A stretch of 64,000 bases of DNA from Siphonodentalium dalli (taxonomy: Eukaryota; Mollusca; Scaphopoda; Gadilida; Siphonodentaliidae): contig CP136064.1 of the NCBI GenBank assembly GCA_032622095.1, positions 4,586,280 to 4,650,279 on the forward strand, read 5' to 3'. The translations under genes and the position numbers were made by a program. Positions 12,048 to 23,499 of this stretch are shown here, one piece after another; position 1 is the first letter of the stretch, and every line of letters begins with the position of its first letter. Below the pieces are notes generated by a model. It ran no database searches and was not told the origin of the DNA. It saw nothing but the letters and a program-made list of their open reading frames with translations.

Positions 12048-13394
12048 ATGTCAACGAATATTTCGAAGTCCCCTATCTGCAACGATTCGAACTTGACCGA
12101 GTCATTATGTGAATGGAAACTTTTGAGCATGCTGAACGAAGAACGGGCGCAAAACTTCATTCCATCCTTGACATACGTTAGTTTTTCTATGATCATGGGG
12201 ATAATTGGAAACAGTTTGGTGATTCTCGTTTATAAGCAATATTTCCCGAGAAATGCTACGAATCTCCTCATCGTTACCCTGGCAACATTGGATTTGATAA
12301 CCTGCACCATCGGGCTTCCATATGAGTTACTGGATGTGTTGTTTCCCTATCTGTATGGACATGATCTAGTGTTGGCGTGTAAGATGTGCCGGTTCGTAAC
12401 AAACACGTGTACCCTAACGTCCGCGCTGTTGCTGGTTGTGATAGCTTATGAACGATATCGAAAGTTATGTCACCCTTTACATCCGTTCTCTCATTGGAAA
12501 GCAACTAGGAGTGTGATATGTGTTGCTATATATAGCATATGTCTTGCAGCTCCTGGTTTATATATAGACGGTGTCATGTCCAGACCAACAGGTATAAAAC
12601 ATCTCATCGGCCACGACTGTTCGCGTGATTTTACCAAAACAATAACGAAGGTCTATTATCTAGTGACGTTTTTAACATTTTTCTTGGCGTCGTCTGCAGG
12701 GTTCACGCTGTATGGATTCATTCTTGTTAAATTATGTAAGAGGAACACACGTTTGCGAAACTCTAGGATTCAATTCCGAGATGGTGCTGCCTGCATATCT
12801 ATGACGAGTTTGAGTCTAGAAATGAGGAGAGATACCAGTAACACCGGCCTATGCCATGACCACGTGTCTGATCACGTGTCTGACAACAAAAACGACTGCA
12901 ATGACTACTCACGCCTCCACAAAAATAACGTGGAAGAACCAAATGGACAGACGACCAAGACACGTGACGTCACCGTGGATAACATTAGAAACACGGCGGG
13001 GTATTCGAACGACAAGCGACGCGATTTCGTGCGTATTCGAGGGAGGAAAGTAAATAAGCGCAGTGAAAAGTTTTCTTCTCAATCACAGAGTAGCAACGTG
13101 GCCTTGAAAAACATAGGTGGCGCCCCGTCCAACAACAGACGACTGTCATTGATTCTGTTGTTTGTCACGGTTGCGTCTTATGTAAGTTTCGTGCCGATGT
13201 TCACCGTCAACGTACTTAATTCCACTACAGACATCGAGTCGAGGAGACTACTAAACAACCCTCTTGATATTGTTATCGAACTTTGTAGTAAGTCATGGGC
13301 CACGAATGCGTTTGTTAATCCTATTATCTACAGCTGTCTTAACAAGAATTTCCGTGATAAACTGCTATTTATGTTCAAACGGACACGATCATGA
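12048..13394 (+). CDS. Class A (rhodopsin family) GPCR, intronless, copy 1
   Basis: The 448-residue intronless frame has seven hydrophobic segments at about 40-62, 71-93, 107-133, 150-171, 200-229, 364-390 and 407-429. Family signatures are GN in TM1 (N55), LATLD in TM2 (D82), C111 and the ECL2 cysteine C191 for the extracellular disulfide, ERYRK after TM3 (E135-Y137) and NPIIY in TM7 (424-428), then a short helix 8. N-glycosylation sites lie at N4 and N14 in a short N-terminus. The third intracellular loop is long, about 230-363, polar and variable. Usual landmarks are absent: no Trp in TM4, Ala214 where TM5 normally has Pro, and SFVP instead of CWxP in TM6. The layout resembles peptide receptors of the orexin/CCK type, but no ligand can be assigned. 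It should act at the plasma membrane through G proteins. A paralogue lies 12.6 kb downstream on the same strand, about 85 percent identical outside the loop by hand count. Confidence 0.93.
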   Translation: MSTNISKSPICNDSNLTESLCEWKLLSMLNEERAQNFIPSLTYVSFSMIMGIIGNSLVILVYKQYFPRNATNLLIVTLATLDLITCTIGLPYELLDVLFPYLYGHDLVLACKMCRFVTNTCTLTSALLLVVIAYERYRKLCHPLHPFSHWKATRSVICVAIYSICLAAPGLYIDGVMSRPTGIKHLIGHDCSRDFTKTITKVYYLVTFLTFFLASSAGFTLYGFILVKLCKRNTRLRNSRIQFRDGAACISMTSLSLEMRRDTSNTGLCHDHVSDHVSDNKNDCNDYSRLHKNNVEEPNGQTTKTRDVTVDNIRNTAGYSNDKRRDFVRIRGRKVNKRSEKFSSQSQSSNVALKNIGGAPSNNRRLSLILLFVTVASYVSFVPMFTVNVLNSTTDIESRRLLNNPLDIVIELCSKSWATNAFVNPIIYSCLNKNFRDKLLFMFKRTRS

Positions 13395-13737
13395 TAATCC
13401 ACATTCCAGGCACGCGATTCTTTTATGACGGAGTATATTTATTCGAAATTAGACTAAACGTACATGTATATATGAGCTCAAATATCCTATTTGTATTGTT
13501 ATACACCACAACTGAAGGGAATGGTGGGTATAATCGTATTGAGTTGGCAATTGTCGAATGCTTGCGTGAATAATGCAAATTAATATTTTCATTATTTGGC
13601 TCTTGGACGTCTTGGTGCATATTTGCGGATATGAAATATCTATAATTATAAATACACAAAAAGCTAATTATCAATGTGTTTTTAAATATGTATTAATTCC
13701 ATTGGGTACCGTACTATATGGTATATATATGCATGAG
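13395..13737. other. 3' flank of GPCR copy 1
   Basis: The first 30 bases after the stop (ATAATCCACATTCCAGGC) are shared with the flank of the second GPCR, then similarity ends. No AATAAA was found in this stretch. Overlapping short frames on both strands are not called. Confidence 0.5.
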
Positions 13738-14043
13738 TTAAAGGTACTCAATCCTATCAGACGCTCCTAAATTACTATTTCTTTTACTTCTGGGGTAAAA
13801 AGTGGCTATTATTACCACTTGAATTTAGAGTTATCCATCTTTATTAGCATCTTCGTCCGTTTCACCACGTGCTTCTGCACAAGTTCTGGTCCACAAACAA
13901 TAGAAATTTCAAACTTCAAAAATCGATATCTAATCACCCTGAGCTTTGATGGGTGGATTCCTCGGCTAGAATCAAATATTTTTTACGCCCGAGGCCAAAG
14001 AAATAGTAATTTAGGAGCATCTGATCGGATTGAGTACCTTTAA
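13738..14043. mobile_element. 306-bp MITE with terminal inverted repeats of about 60 bp, TTAA ends
   Basis: The left end TTAAAGGTACTCAATCC, CTCCTAAATTACTATTTCTT and a following GTAAAAA are matched in inverse at the right end (AAGAAATAGTAATTTAGGAG, GGATTGAGTACCTTTAA). A related shorter copy is at 20920-21116. The ends sit on TTAA, but because TTAAAGG is itself mirrored by CCTTTAA the exact target duplication cannot be fixed. No coding content. Confidence 0.85.
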
Positions 14044-14340
14044 TCTATCTATTTACTTTCATCATCATTATAAAATCAAATCTAGATCTCAATGTATCAA
14101 ACGAGATTCAAGATGTGGTGCAAGCCCATCTTCGCTGATATATCAGACGTGATTTATGAGCCCATCATATCATACCATTTATAACTGGTTCAATTAGGCA
14201 GGGGAATTTATATACAAATTATTATTTAGTCATATAATCATATAATCATATAGAATAATATAGATGTACATCATAATCACACATATTATATAGAGGCTAT
14301 TATAGTAGGACGTATAAATGAAAACATCCTGAATTTTCTG
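14044..14340. other. AT-rich intergenic, no gene seen
   Basis: Includes a short CATATAATCATATAATCATA microsatellite near 14230. Nothing else is recognised. Confidence 0.5.
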
Positions 14341-14347
14341 ATAAAAG

Positions 14348-15396
14348 CAGGGGGGAGTCTGGAAAATAATTGCACATATAGGGCCCAAAAAGGTTTGTTC
14401 CGACCCCGAGGGACCCACCACCCCATTTGTGCAAAAAAATAAATTCCTCCAAAATTTTGGGGACCCTCCCCCTTTCTCATGTTTTTATAAAAATTTCAGA
14501 GTTTTTATTTAGCCGTTCTTCAATAACTTTGTTAACTGCGTTTCAATCCCATTCCACTATCCTCTTTTGGTGCAAACTCATTAAGACTCAAGCAATACCA
14601 TGCTTAATTGGTAAACACAGATCAGAAAAACAAAAAATAAACTGTATTTCCTGGTGTTTTCAGTATCTAACAACAATAATAAAGCATTGTGTATAGGTAC
14701 ACTATATGTCACAAATCGCCCTATACCCCATTATAGCCTTAATATATCGAGTGTGTTGTGTCTGACAGAGAACACTGGCCAGTGTAAATAGTGGTAAACA
14801 GGGGTTCCACAATTATTTGTGCATGACCAAGGAACTCTTTAGTGTTATCCACCAAGGTGGGGTGGGGGGGAATTGTTTTTTGTTAGGTATACACATAGAT
14901 ATATGGTTATTATACCCCCCGATATTATAAATTTATGAGATACCCTTTTCAATTTCATGTTATGCAACAATCAGGTTAATGATATCTAGTCATCATTGAG
15001 TATTCACGATGCATGTAGTATCCAATTTGTGATAAAGTTTTTTTGTTTTGTTACTTTTATTCAGGTAATATATTAATTTTGTTACTAAATATTTCGTCCG
15101 TTGATCATAAGTTTCCTGAACGCTATTACGGTGGTCCACTGTGAAGTGGACCGGGATCCTGTGAAATCCAGATTGTTGCTAAATCTGAGGCTAAAGAGTC
15201 ACTATAGCTGCCTATATAGCCCTATACCAACAAGCATGGTACTAACATGCTTACAAACAACATTACATGGTCAGTACTTGTAAATTGTTTGGAAAAAACC
15301 CATTTTGGAAAAAATTACAAGCACAATTTTTTCGGCCTCTGGACCACCCACCCACCCCGGCCCTATATACGGATGTTTTTTGCAGACTCCCCCCTG
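14348..15396 (+). mobile_element. 1,049-bp non-autonomous DNA transposon, copy A (7-8 bp target duplication)
   Basis: The element opens CAGGGGGGAGTCTGG and closes with the inverse CAGACTCCCCCCTG. The terminal repeats extend about 40 bp to a shared ATATAGGGCC. ATAAAAG stands immediately before (14341-14347) and after (15397-15403) the element. A second copy of similar length, in opposite orientation and with its own duplication, is at 56268-57302. The interior has no transposase; short frames in it recur in both copies only because the DNA does. The CAGGG start and 7-8 bp duplication recall hAT elements, but this class assignment is tentative. Confidence 0.9.
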
Positions 15397-15403
15397 ATAA
15401 AAG

Positions 15404-15877
15404 CGCTGAATTTGGCACACATGTACAACGCGTAAATATAAGTCATTTTGGATATCATACCAAGCTGGAAAATGGCCACGGTTGCTATCTTTTTCTCCCT
15501 ATTTGATCCATTGTGCATTGCTGTTGACCAGTAACTATGAGGGAACCTGCTCACTTTGCATCTACATGTATTTGCGTTGGACATGTATTAGGCTGTATAC
15601 CGGTTGACAACTTTATCTTTTATATTTGGGTAAATTAAAAATTATCCTTACTAAAACCTTTAAGTTATGTATTGCGTGTATTTCAATTGTGGTGCAATAT
15701 TTGTAAATTTGTTTTATTTCAAACATAAAATTGAAAAGACGAAACACAAATTAATTCTGATATTCATAGGGCAGTTTTGATCTTACCAAGTCTGACTATA
15801 AGCAATTTAATGATGGGGTAGAGCTCGTGGAATTCAACTACTGTTAATTATGAGCATCTATCATAACAGCTTGTTTT
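15404..15877. other. Intergenic, no gene seen
   Basis: AT-rich sequence without recognisable coding or repeat structure. Confidence 0.5.
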
Positions 15878-15964
15878 ATATGAGGTCTCCAGAGGGTGAA
15901 TTTGGTGATGCTAGCCCGCTATGTGGGGTAGCATCACTAAATTCACCCTCTGGGGACCTCATAT
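15878..15964. repeat. 87-bp hairpin element
   Basis: Arms of about 39 bp starting ATATGAGGTC and ending GACCTCATAT pair with a few mismatches around GCTATGTG. The sequence is unrelated to the other hairpins in the window. Confidence 0.9.
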
Positions 15965-16871
15965 TGTCATAAATTATGCAACATTGGAAGCGTCTTCGTG
16001 GTACGGAATTATTTCAGTGTTAGTCTTTTCCATCCACTATATCCTCCTGATTGATAGATTATGATGATATTTTACCTTATAGCACAATCCCATTGTTGCA
16101 ATCGTTCCCTGATTTTTGGTAAAGCATACCAATTCCCAAGGCTGTCGAAGGAATAGTTCAGTGATTATCCCATTGTTAGGCATACGCAACTAATAACAGA
16201 CAAAGCGCATGTGTGCTATAAAGTGGTACCCGTGTTGTTTCGGACATATCTATTCGCATTCAACGACGATCAGTGCATGTTAATCACGTTGTCGGGCGTG
16301 GCTAACCGGCTATTGTGTCCAATTGCGGCCAGCTCATGGATTGTGCGTCGTGATCAAAACACGCTCAATGGCACATTTCCAGTTGATTGCATTATGTGGG
16401 ATCAATTGTGCTCAAAGTCGGTCAGAGCACGCGAATAGTTCTTCGACTCGATTAATTCTGGTAAAGAACAATTATTGTGCTCTAACCTTAACTTATAGTT
16501 CCTTGACAGCCGTTGCGATGGAGCCACCCGATTACTCTGCATGGTGCAACAATATGAAACATTTTCAATTTTAATGTTTGATTGGCATTGACATTGGCAG
16601 CGGGCTCAAATAAGCAATATACATGTCTTATCAAATGTGACTACTTTGTGAGCATCTGCGCTATTTCTTCAAAATGAACACAGGACAATCATGTTAACTT
16701 AGACATAACTAGGCATTGACATAATATTATGTTAGTGTAAATATGTGTCAACGTATCAATATGACCACACTAGGATGTTTCAAGTATCCACATGTTTCTT
16801 GTTAAAGTCCCACTTAATTTTCAAATCACCAGATCACATTATGTGCAACATATTCCATAGTACATACCATT

Positions 16872-17311
16872 TTAACCCTTTACCCAACATAACGGCCCTG
16901 TGCCAATGCATTCTCTTATATATGCGAGTCGACCATAGGTCGCCTCGCATATATAAGAGAATGCATTGGCTTAACACATATTAAAAATGATAAAATTGTC
17001 AAAGAATGTAGAAAAATATTATAAAAATTGTTAAAAAATGTAAGAAAAAATTATAAAATTGTTAAAGAATGTAAGAAAAAATGGTAAAAAGTGTTTTAGG
17101 CCAATGCATTCTCTTATATATGCGAGGCGACCTATGGTCGACTCGCATATATAAGAGAATGCATTGGCACAGGGCATAACTGTAACCATCACAATGTGGT
17201 CAATGAACCGGTTCCAATGATATCCATATTTGTATGGTGTTATTGAGACAGACCGAAGATATTTTAGGCTGTTGAAGCTTTATTTGGCCGTTTTGTTGGG
17301 TAAAAGGTTAA
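16872..17311 (+). mobile_element. piggyBac-like MITE, 440 bp, two inner 69-bp palindromes
   Basis: The termini are TTAACCCTTTACCCAACA on the left and TTGTTGGGTAAAAGGTTAA on the right, a TTAA duplication with CCC/GGG-type ends as in piggyBac elements. Inside are two 69-bp near-perfect palindromes at 16902-16970 and 17100-17168, in opposite orientations, separated by an A-rich spacer with AATTGTTAAARAATGTAAGA motifs. A unique right part contains AACCGGTTCCAATGATATCC. No transposase is encoded. Sister copies are at 21571, 33551 and 48169. Confidence 0.88.
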
Positions 17312-17407
17312 AGAGGAAGCTCCAAAACATTGTATTATCAACTGATAAGGTCGAATAAACTGTGTAGATGTTGTTTTTGTTGCCAAGTCCGATTACCCTG
17401 CAGGGAG

Positions 17408-17613
17408 CCCCACACATATATAGAAGCATATAGAAGAGTGTCGTCTGCTCATGTTTGTATGGGGCTCTGTATGGGTGAAATTATAAAATTGTTAAAGAAT
17501 ACAAGAAAAAATTATTAAAATTGTAAAAAAAATTGTTAGGCCAATGCATTCTCTTATATATGCGAGGCGACCTATGGTCGACTCGCATATATAAGAGAAT
17601 GCATTGGCACAGG
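17408..17613 (+). mobile_element. Related half-element with one 69-bp palindrome
   Basis: It begins CCCCACACATATATAGAAGC, continues with GTGTCGTCTGCTCATGTTTG and an A-rich part, and ends with a palindrome copy at 17540-17608 followed by ACAGGGTAAA. A near-identical unit lies at 46498-46701, showing that this is a distinct recurrent element and not a random fragment of the 440-bp MITE. Confidence 0.8.
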
Positions 17614-18651
17614 GTAAACACCGATGTGTGTTATATGCTTAATTCTGATCCGGAATGTAGTATGAAGTATATTATTCTCAATGGAAGGGAAATATCTACA
17701 CCTCTTAGTTGGAATTCTGATGCATTCTGTGTTGACAACGGGGGAAGTCTTGGAATGAATCAGAATCCATATCACATGGTGGACACCCCTAGGTCACAGC
17801 TGTTCTTATTCAGAAGGAATATATATAGTTTTTTTTTCTTCCAAATGGTATATAATATGGAATATGCTGTGTATAATGTTATCTGGGCATTCGACAATTA
17901 AGAGGGCTTATTTTACGGCATCTGATTGGCCCAAGTCAGGTTTTTTTTTGTCGCTCGCATGACGTTATCAGGCAAGAATATATCCAAGCACACACAGTGC
18001 AGTAACCATGGCAACACAGTGCAGTAACTCAGCTAGTTCCCATACGAACAAGAATAGTTAATCTTATATACACCAACGGCTTCACAAAAACCAAAAGTTT
18101 TAATACATGAAAGTGTTATTCTATATGTTTTCCATCTAAACGTCTGGGTAATTCATTTCAAATCTTGTCGAAATAATGGTACGATATAGAACGAGTCGAT
18201 GGCTTGAGGTGGGTTGGTTATAAGTTATACATGTATAGGTACATTTATCGTGCGTGAATGCGGCTGTATTGCCTCTGTAAGCTTGTTCCTTATACCAGAT
18301 TTATTTGGCGTATTTGCATTGTTATTATTGTAAATTATATGTATTTTGTGTTTGGGAGTATTGACACATATGAATGCACATTTATGAAATCGACAACTTC
18401 CCAATAACTTTCGGGAAGATCGTAAAGAAATTAACATCGCGTGTAAATTTAGCGAACAAGACGACATGCCGTCCATGAATATGCAAAGTGCAGAAGAATA
18501 CAGGCCTACTTCTATTTCTTATTAGTTTGCATGGCATTGACCGACTTTGACGATTTAACCACCAAAATGGTGGTAAAGAAACGGCGATTATCGATGCCCT
18601 AACGTCTTGACTAACATATGCGAATAGACATCAGATACTGACTAAGTAAAG
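17614..18651. other. Intergenic, no gene seen
   Basis: Contains a small direct repeat of AACACAGTGCAGTAA near 18000 and a segment at 18608-18645 that recurs three times at 21391-21490. No coding frame is supported. Confidence 0.5.
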
Positions 18652-18746
18652 GATAATGTTCGAAGCAGAGGGAATTCGGTAAAAGAATAGACGAGGGCTT
18701 GCCCGAGTCTATTCTTTACCGAATTCCCGACGCTGAGAATATTATC
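18652..18746. repeat. 95-bp hairpin element
   Basis: The inner arms GGGAATTCGGTAAAAGAATA and TATTCTTTACCGAATTCCC are close to perfect; the outer part (ATAATGTTC and GAATATTAT) pairs imperfectly. Loop near 18705. Confidence 0.88.
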
Positions 18747-18918
18747 TGACTTAAAACCCACTCATTGAATTGTCATTGGAGCCAACTATCCATTTTGTCT
18801 GACCCACATCTCTGCCTTGATTACCAGAGTACACGCCTACAGTTCAGCACGGACAGTTTGTGATGTCCGTGTTGTCCACGCCGAAAAGCAACACTTTTCA
18901 ATTATTATTTAATTCGAA

Positions 18919-19431
18919 TTAGGACTCGCCAGTTGAGGGACGTTTCTTCCGAAGTTTGTCGTTGCGCCATGGATTCGGACACTGTATATGTGAGCAATAT
19001 ATTACTATCCAATTGTGTTTGTTTATTTTTTTTCTTTCTTGATTTAAAGATGCCTCATCTAATTCGACATCAAATACGTTAACATTCCATAATAATTTAT
19101 CAGGAAATAAAACATGAAAAATAATGGTAATGATGTAAAAACGCTCTTTATACAATGTGATTTTTCGAATATCCTGGCGCCAACAACACGATACCTGGTA
19201 AAACTGTCTCATTATTAATAAATCGAAAGCATTGTTGTCTTGTGTAGAATATGCATGCATAGAAGTATTATAGTGTTCAATTGTATGGGGTATTTTGAAT
19301 TTCCAATTATTATCAGAAAGAAACCTACATGATGTACTTGCTTGAATTTTAAGTATCATCCTGTGGTTTATACACATGGGCGTGGCTAGACGTGACTCAG
19401 AACAACATGACAATTTAATTTCGCACACCAA
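18919..19431 (-). CDS. Unrecognised 170-codon open frame
   Basis: This is the longest minus-strand frame without a recognised explanation. The predicted product is Cys-, Ile- and Lys-containing with a basic end (KLRKKRP), no clear signal peptide and no domain I recognise. The sequence has ordinary local composition, no repeat relation to the rest of the window, and no obvious splice or polyadenylation context. At this AT content a 170-codon stop-free run is uncommon but not impossible. It could be an old transposon relic or chance; I list it only as a candidate. Confidence 0.2.
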   Translation of the reverse strand: MVCEIKLSCCSESRLATPMCINHRMILKIQASTSCRFLSDNNWKFKIPHTIEHYNTSMHAYSTQDNNAFDLLIMRQFYQVSCCWRQDIRKITLYKERFYIITIIFHVLFPDKLLWNVNVFDVELDEASLNQERKKINKHNWIVIYCSHIQCPNPWRNDKLRKKRPSTGES

Positions 19432-20463
19432 CCCCCTTCATGATGTTTCAACCTGAAAAGTATCATAACATTTCCAGTTATTGGACAATTCTTACATGAC
19501 ATGGGCCACCCCCGTTGTTAGCAATTTCCCAACGTGTGATTTCCAAATATTCACTCACCACGATGACCTTACATGTACCTTTAAGTATCACCCACAGAAG
19601 TTAACAAATGGTTAGTGCGCAAATGTATAATACAATCGCGTAAATAGTGATTATATATCGTTCCAATATATAGTTGATTAGTCATCAGCGACGTGGCTAG
19701 AGGGCTCCTGTGATTTTTCGGCTGCATCCCGCCCCTTTTAACCAGACCGAGCTCGCAATGTCGTGTAATTTCATTTGCTCCCACCCCGTGGTTTGGAATT
19801 TATTAACTGTACCAATTGTGGGGAGGAATCATGAAACAATTTGAGACATGAGCCTGAAATCTGTAAAATCCTAGCATCTATAAAAAAAAGTCTAACTCCA
19901 TGAAAACTCAGGCCTCGATTTGTTTTGTTTTGTTTTTAAATTCAGTTGATAATGGAATGTTGTATGCCAGCATTAAACATGGGGGATTCGCAGTGAGTAA
20001 ATGTGCACACAATTTTTTTTCAAACACCAAAACCTCGTTTTAACTGGATCGCTGATGTTCAACAACGACACTTTCCATACTTATGTGAACAGTACTGTAA
20101 CATTGCTAGTCATTTTATCGCCAAATATTGCTTAATCTCGGTTCTGTTGACCATTTACCAAATAGATTGTATCGATTGTAAAACGACTCGTGCTTCAAGA
20201 AAAGTAAAACAAAACGCATGATCACTTTATCCATGTCTTATCGACAATCAACACAAGAATAAAACCAATCCATTGTTCAACATTTTCTCTTGGTGATAAT
20301 GATTTTACAGACCAATGCGAACACCTTACGTATGTTCACCCTAAAATGTTCAAGTTCGGCCCACATGTTTGATCATACCATGATTCTTTACTCTGGCTAT
20401 ATATCCCTGTATATATCATTTTCCATATGTTCAACCCCTATGCACCTTTTCTATTATCTTCTG
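19432..20463. other. Intergenic, no gene seen
   Basis: Short frames only, none with recognisable products. Confidence 0.5.
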
Positions 20464-20705
20464 ACGGGGTTGAAGATTGAACAAACCACGCAGGGAATAT
20501 ATTTATGTGTTAATACTGTTCCTTGAAAATAAATCCCCAGCTCGAGGTTGCAAGATTTGTGTAGCTTTGTGAGCAACATTAATGAAATTCAAAGCGACGC
20601 ATTATAGTACAATCGATTAATTCAAGTCCCCCAAACCATGCAAACTCGAGTTGGGACCTTTACCTGCTATAAAATACAATGTTATTACGGAACGGGTATA
20701 TATAG
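20464..20705. repeat. Dispersed repeat, relative of 35437-35735
   Basis: Shares GACGGGG, ATTGAACAAAC, GGAATATATTT, TTAATA-TGTTCCTT and, at the far end, AAATACA-TATTA-GGAAC-GGTAT with 35437-35735 in the same order. The two differ by indels. Identity of the element is unknown. Confidence 0.65.
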
Positions 20706-20919
20706 TTAAAATCTGTGTTAAACGGTTTTGTGTTTATTTGACCGACTTAGGGACGTATTTAGATGTTATATATGTGTGTTTTAGCCTGCCTGTGGACTTT
20801 TCTAAATAGTAAGTCCAAATAGCTGTTGGTGATCAAAGTTTGAAGAAGTTTTATTTTATTTTTTGGCAATATAAAATCAAAATCGCTAAATATTGTCAGT
20901 TTTAATTAGCTCAGACAAA

Positions 20920-21116
20920 TTAGAGGTATTCAATCCGGTCAAGTAATCCGATCAAGTACTGGGCCAGAAACAATTGAAATAACAAAACTTCAAAAAACAA
21001 TCTGATCACTATGAGCGTTGATAGGTAGGTTACTCGTCTCGAATCAATTATTGTTTATCCCCGAAGCCAAAGAAATAGTAATTTATGAGGGCCTGATCGG
21101 ATTGAGTACCTTTTAA
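20920..21116. mobile_element. Shorter copy of the 13738 MITE
   Basis: The left end AGAGGTATTCAATCCGGTC and the right end AGAAATAGTAATTTATGAGG...GGATTGAGTACC match the termini of the 13738-14043 element. The interior is deleted relative to that copy. Confidence 0.75.
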
Positions 21117-21390
21117 GTGTTCCGATATTTAATGCAGCTTGCCGACACGCTATATTGACTCGACTTACATGATTGGGGGAGGAGCCACTCTATGACGTCA
21201 CTCAGTCGATTTAATCCCTCGTGTATTCGTAAAAAATAATGCCGGGCATTCTTAAAAAATAATGCCCACGGGCATTCTTAAAAAAGAATGACTGTTGGCG
21301 TTAAAATAATGTTCATGCGATCAAAACGCTTGAGCGTTCTGCCAGATAAGAGCCCTGTCCGGACAAAGGGATAACACGCCGGTGGGTTTT

Positions 21391-21490
21391 AACATATGCG
21401 AATAGACATCAGATACTGACTAACATATGCGAATAAACATCAGACCCTAATGTCTTGACTAACATATGCGAATAGACATCAGATACTGAA
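21391..21490. repeat. Three spaced copies of an AACATATGCGAATA motif
   Basis: AACATATGCGAATAGACATC followed by AGATACTGA occurs at about 21394, 21420 (with A for G) and 21462; a fourth copy lies at 18616. The flanking CTGACTAACAT is shared too. Confidence 0.8.
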
Positions 21491-21570
21491 ACTATGCTAG
21501 AGACAACACTCTTGCGATTCGATGACTCGATGCAGCATCGTGTGTGCGAATGAGAAAGAATTTGTTTTTA

Positions 21571-22031
21571 TTAACCCTTTACCCAACAGAATGGCCCTGT
21601 GCCAATGCATTCTCTTATATATGCGAGTCGACCATAGGTCGCCTCGCATATATAAGAGAATGCATTGGCTTAACACATATTAAAAATGATAAAATTGTCA
21701 AAGAATGTAGAAAAATATTATAAAAATTGTTAAAAAATGTAAGAAAAAATTATAAAATTGTTAAAGAATGTAAGAAAAAATGGTAAAAAGTGTTTAAAAA
21801 ATATTGTTTTTAGGCCAATGCATTCTCTTATATATGCGAGGCGACCTATGGTCGACTCGCATATATAAGAGAATGCATTGGCACAGGCCATAACTGTAAC
21901 CATCACAATGTGGTCAATGAACCGGTTCCAATGATATCCATATTTGTATGGTGTTATTGAGACAGAAGATATTTTAGGCTGTTGAAGCTTTATTTGGGCG
22001 TTTTTGGCCGGTTTGTTGGGTAAAGGGTTAA
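21571..22031 (+). mobile_element. piggyBac-like MITE, 461 bp
   Basis: TTAACCCTTTACCCAACA opens and TGTTGGGTAAAGGGTTAA closes the element, an intact TTAA duplication. Palindrome copies lie at 21601-21669 and 21814-21882, and the right part matches 17169-17300 nearly base for base. It is the cleanest full-length copy of the family in this window. The long minus-strand frame across it is a by-product of the repeats. Confidence 0.92.
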
Positions 22032-22078
22032 TCGGATAAAAAAAAACAGTTATTGTCCGTATTCTCAGGAGATATTCA

Positions 22079-22163
22079 GATTTGTCACCCGCTCGAAAAC
22101 GGAATGTCTTCATCGGAACTGCGCTCCTCGGGAGACATTCAGTTGTCGAGCGGGTGACAAATC
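22079..22163. repeat. Nested hairpin
   Basis: Outer arms GATTTGTCACCCGCTCGA and TCGAGCGGGTGACAAATC are exact; an inner pair GAATGTCT/AGACATTC folds on the same axis. It begins 48 bp after the end of the neighbouring MITE. Confidence 0.9.
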
Positions 22164-22312
22164 GCAATGTCTCCCCGATGGTGTGGCTTTATAGCTGTGT
22201 CTGTGGACGCAGTTTCGGGCGAATTGGATGTGAAAGTGTAGAGAAATATGAAAAACAAATTGAGAAACTGCCTGCAGATAATGTGTATGATTGAATTGTC
22301 TCGAAAAGGCGC

Positions 22313-22530
22313 AATCGAGGTTATGACTGTAGTATGGGATACTAATCGAGGTTATGACTGTAGTATGGGATACTAATCGAGGTTATGACTGTAGTATGGG
22401 ATACTAATCGAGGTTATGACTGTAGTATGGGATACTAATCGAGGTTATGACTGTAGTATGAGATACTAATCGAGGTTATGGCTGTAGTATGGGATACTAA
22501 TCGAGGTTATGACTGTAGTATGGGATACTA
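22313..22530. repeat. 31-bp minisatellite, seven units
   Basis: Unit AATCGAGGTTATGACTGTAG plus TATGGGATACT, seven copies with only two base changes, so very recently expanded or homogenised. Confidence 0.97.
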
Positions 22531-22605
22531 AAGATGATATCACGTCATCTAATTTATTTTCACGTACGCATTCTGGATTCATTATATATACATTGGACAA
22601 TATTA

Positions 22606-22746
22606 GTTATCTTCGGCAACATCGGGGGTACATGGAGATTTAATACCTGGATGTCGATTTTGAACCCCGAGGCGGAGCCGATGGGTTCAAAAAGAGACAT
22701 CCAGGTATTAAATCTCCATGTACCCCACGATGTTGCCTGAGATAAC
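22606..22746. repeat. 141-bp hairpin element
   Basis: Arms of about 63 bp run from GTTATCTTCGGCAACATCG to CGATGTTGCCTGAGATAAC with a few mismatches; the loop is GAGGCGGAGCCGAT. Outer ends are GTTATC/GATAAC. Confidence 0.93.
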
Positions 22747-23499
22747 GATTTTGTACCCACAACAATAACCATGTCTTTATAATTTCGGTGTGTTTTTCAT
22801 AGGTTATCCGATTAATTCACACCAATAAGAACTAGAATGCACTCAGAGAGATGCCAACGTGCGCAAAAATGTAATAAAAAATAATTAAAAAAATAATTTC
22901 ACTGTATTTTACTTAATTTATTTAATTTAATTTAATGTTAGCAAAAAAAGACAATTACAATCTTCAATCATTTTATTTAGGGGATAACAGTGTGGTGTTT
23001 TGTGATTTCGGAAAGGGACATGGCGAATATACTGTGGCAAATTTTAATTATCAACGAAATATGCGGCCATAGAAAATACTCAATTCACGACTTTTTATTT
23101 TAAATTTAATGCGCTAGATAAAATATAGTCCCCCAATTACCATCGCTCTTATCGTTAAAAATACTGATAAACATGAAATATTGCCACCTCAAATAGAAAT
23201 AAATATGCACAACAATTAGTTTCTGCATGTACCTGATGTCTTTTTCAGATGTTTACCACTTACAAATTGCGGTTTTGATTTTACCGCGATCTTGAAGTTG
23301 AATTGAAACAATGGGAAATTGTTTACTCAATTCGATGTATTTCACGCCGTGTCTGTCGCGGTTTCATGTCAAGAAATTTGGTCAAATGATATCGAGACAC
23401 TGACATTGGTGGGGTATTTTCTGAAAGTACATGTATACAGGGCGAATGTACTGACTGTCAATTTTCGAAAAAAGCCACATCGCTGGTTTGTTTATATAG
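22747..23499. other. AT-rich intergenic, no gene seen
   Basis: A TTTAATTTAATTTAATTTAA run lies near 22915. No coding frame is supported. Confidence 0.5.

Noticed and set aside
17533-17901. 122-codon plus-strand frame
   Set aside because: Its first part is the palindrome of the half-element and the rest is unrecognised AT-rich DNA.
21730-22167. 145-codon minus-strand frame
   Set aside because: It runs across the piggyBac-like MITE and two palindromes; similar frames appear at every copy (for example 33517-33810, 33718-33945), so it is repeat-derived.
22313-22530. Possible CRISPR-like array
   Set aside because: The 31-bp units are directly contiguous with no unique spacers; it is a minisatellite in a eukaryotic context.
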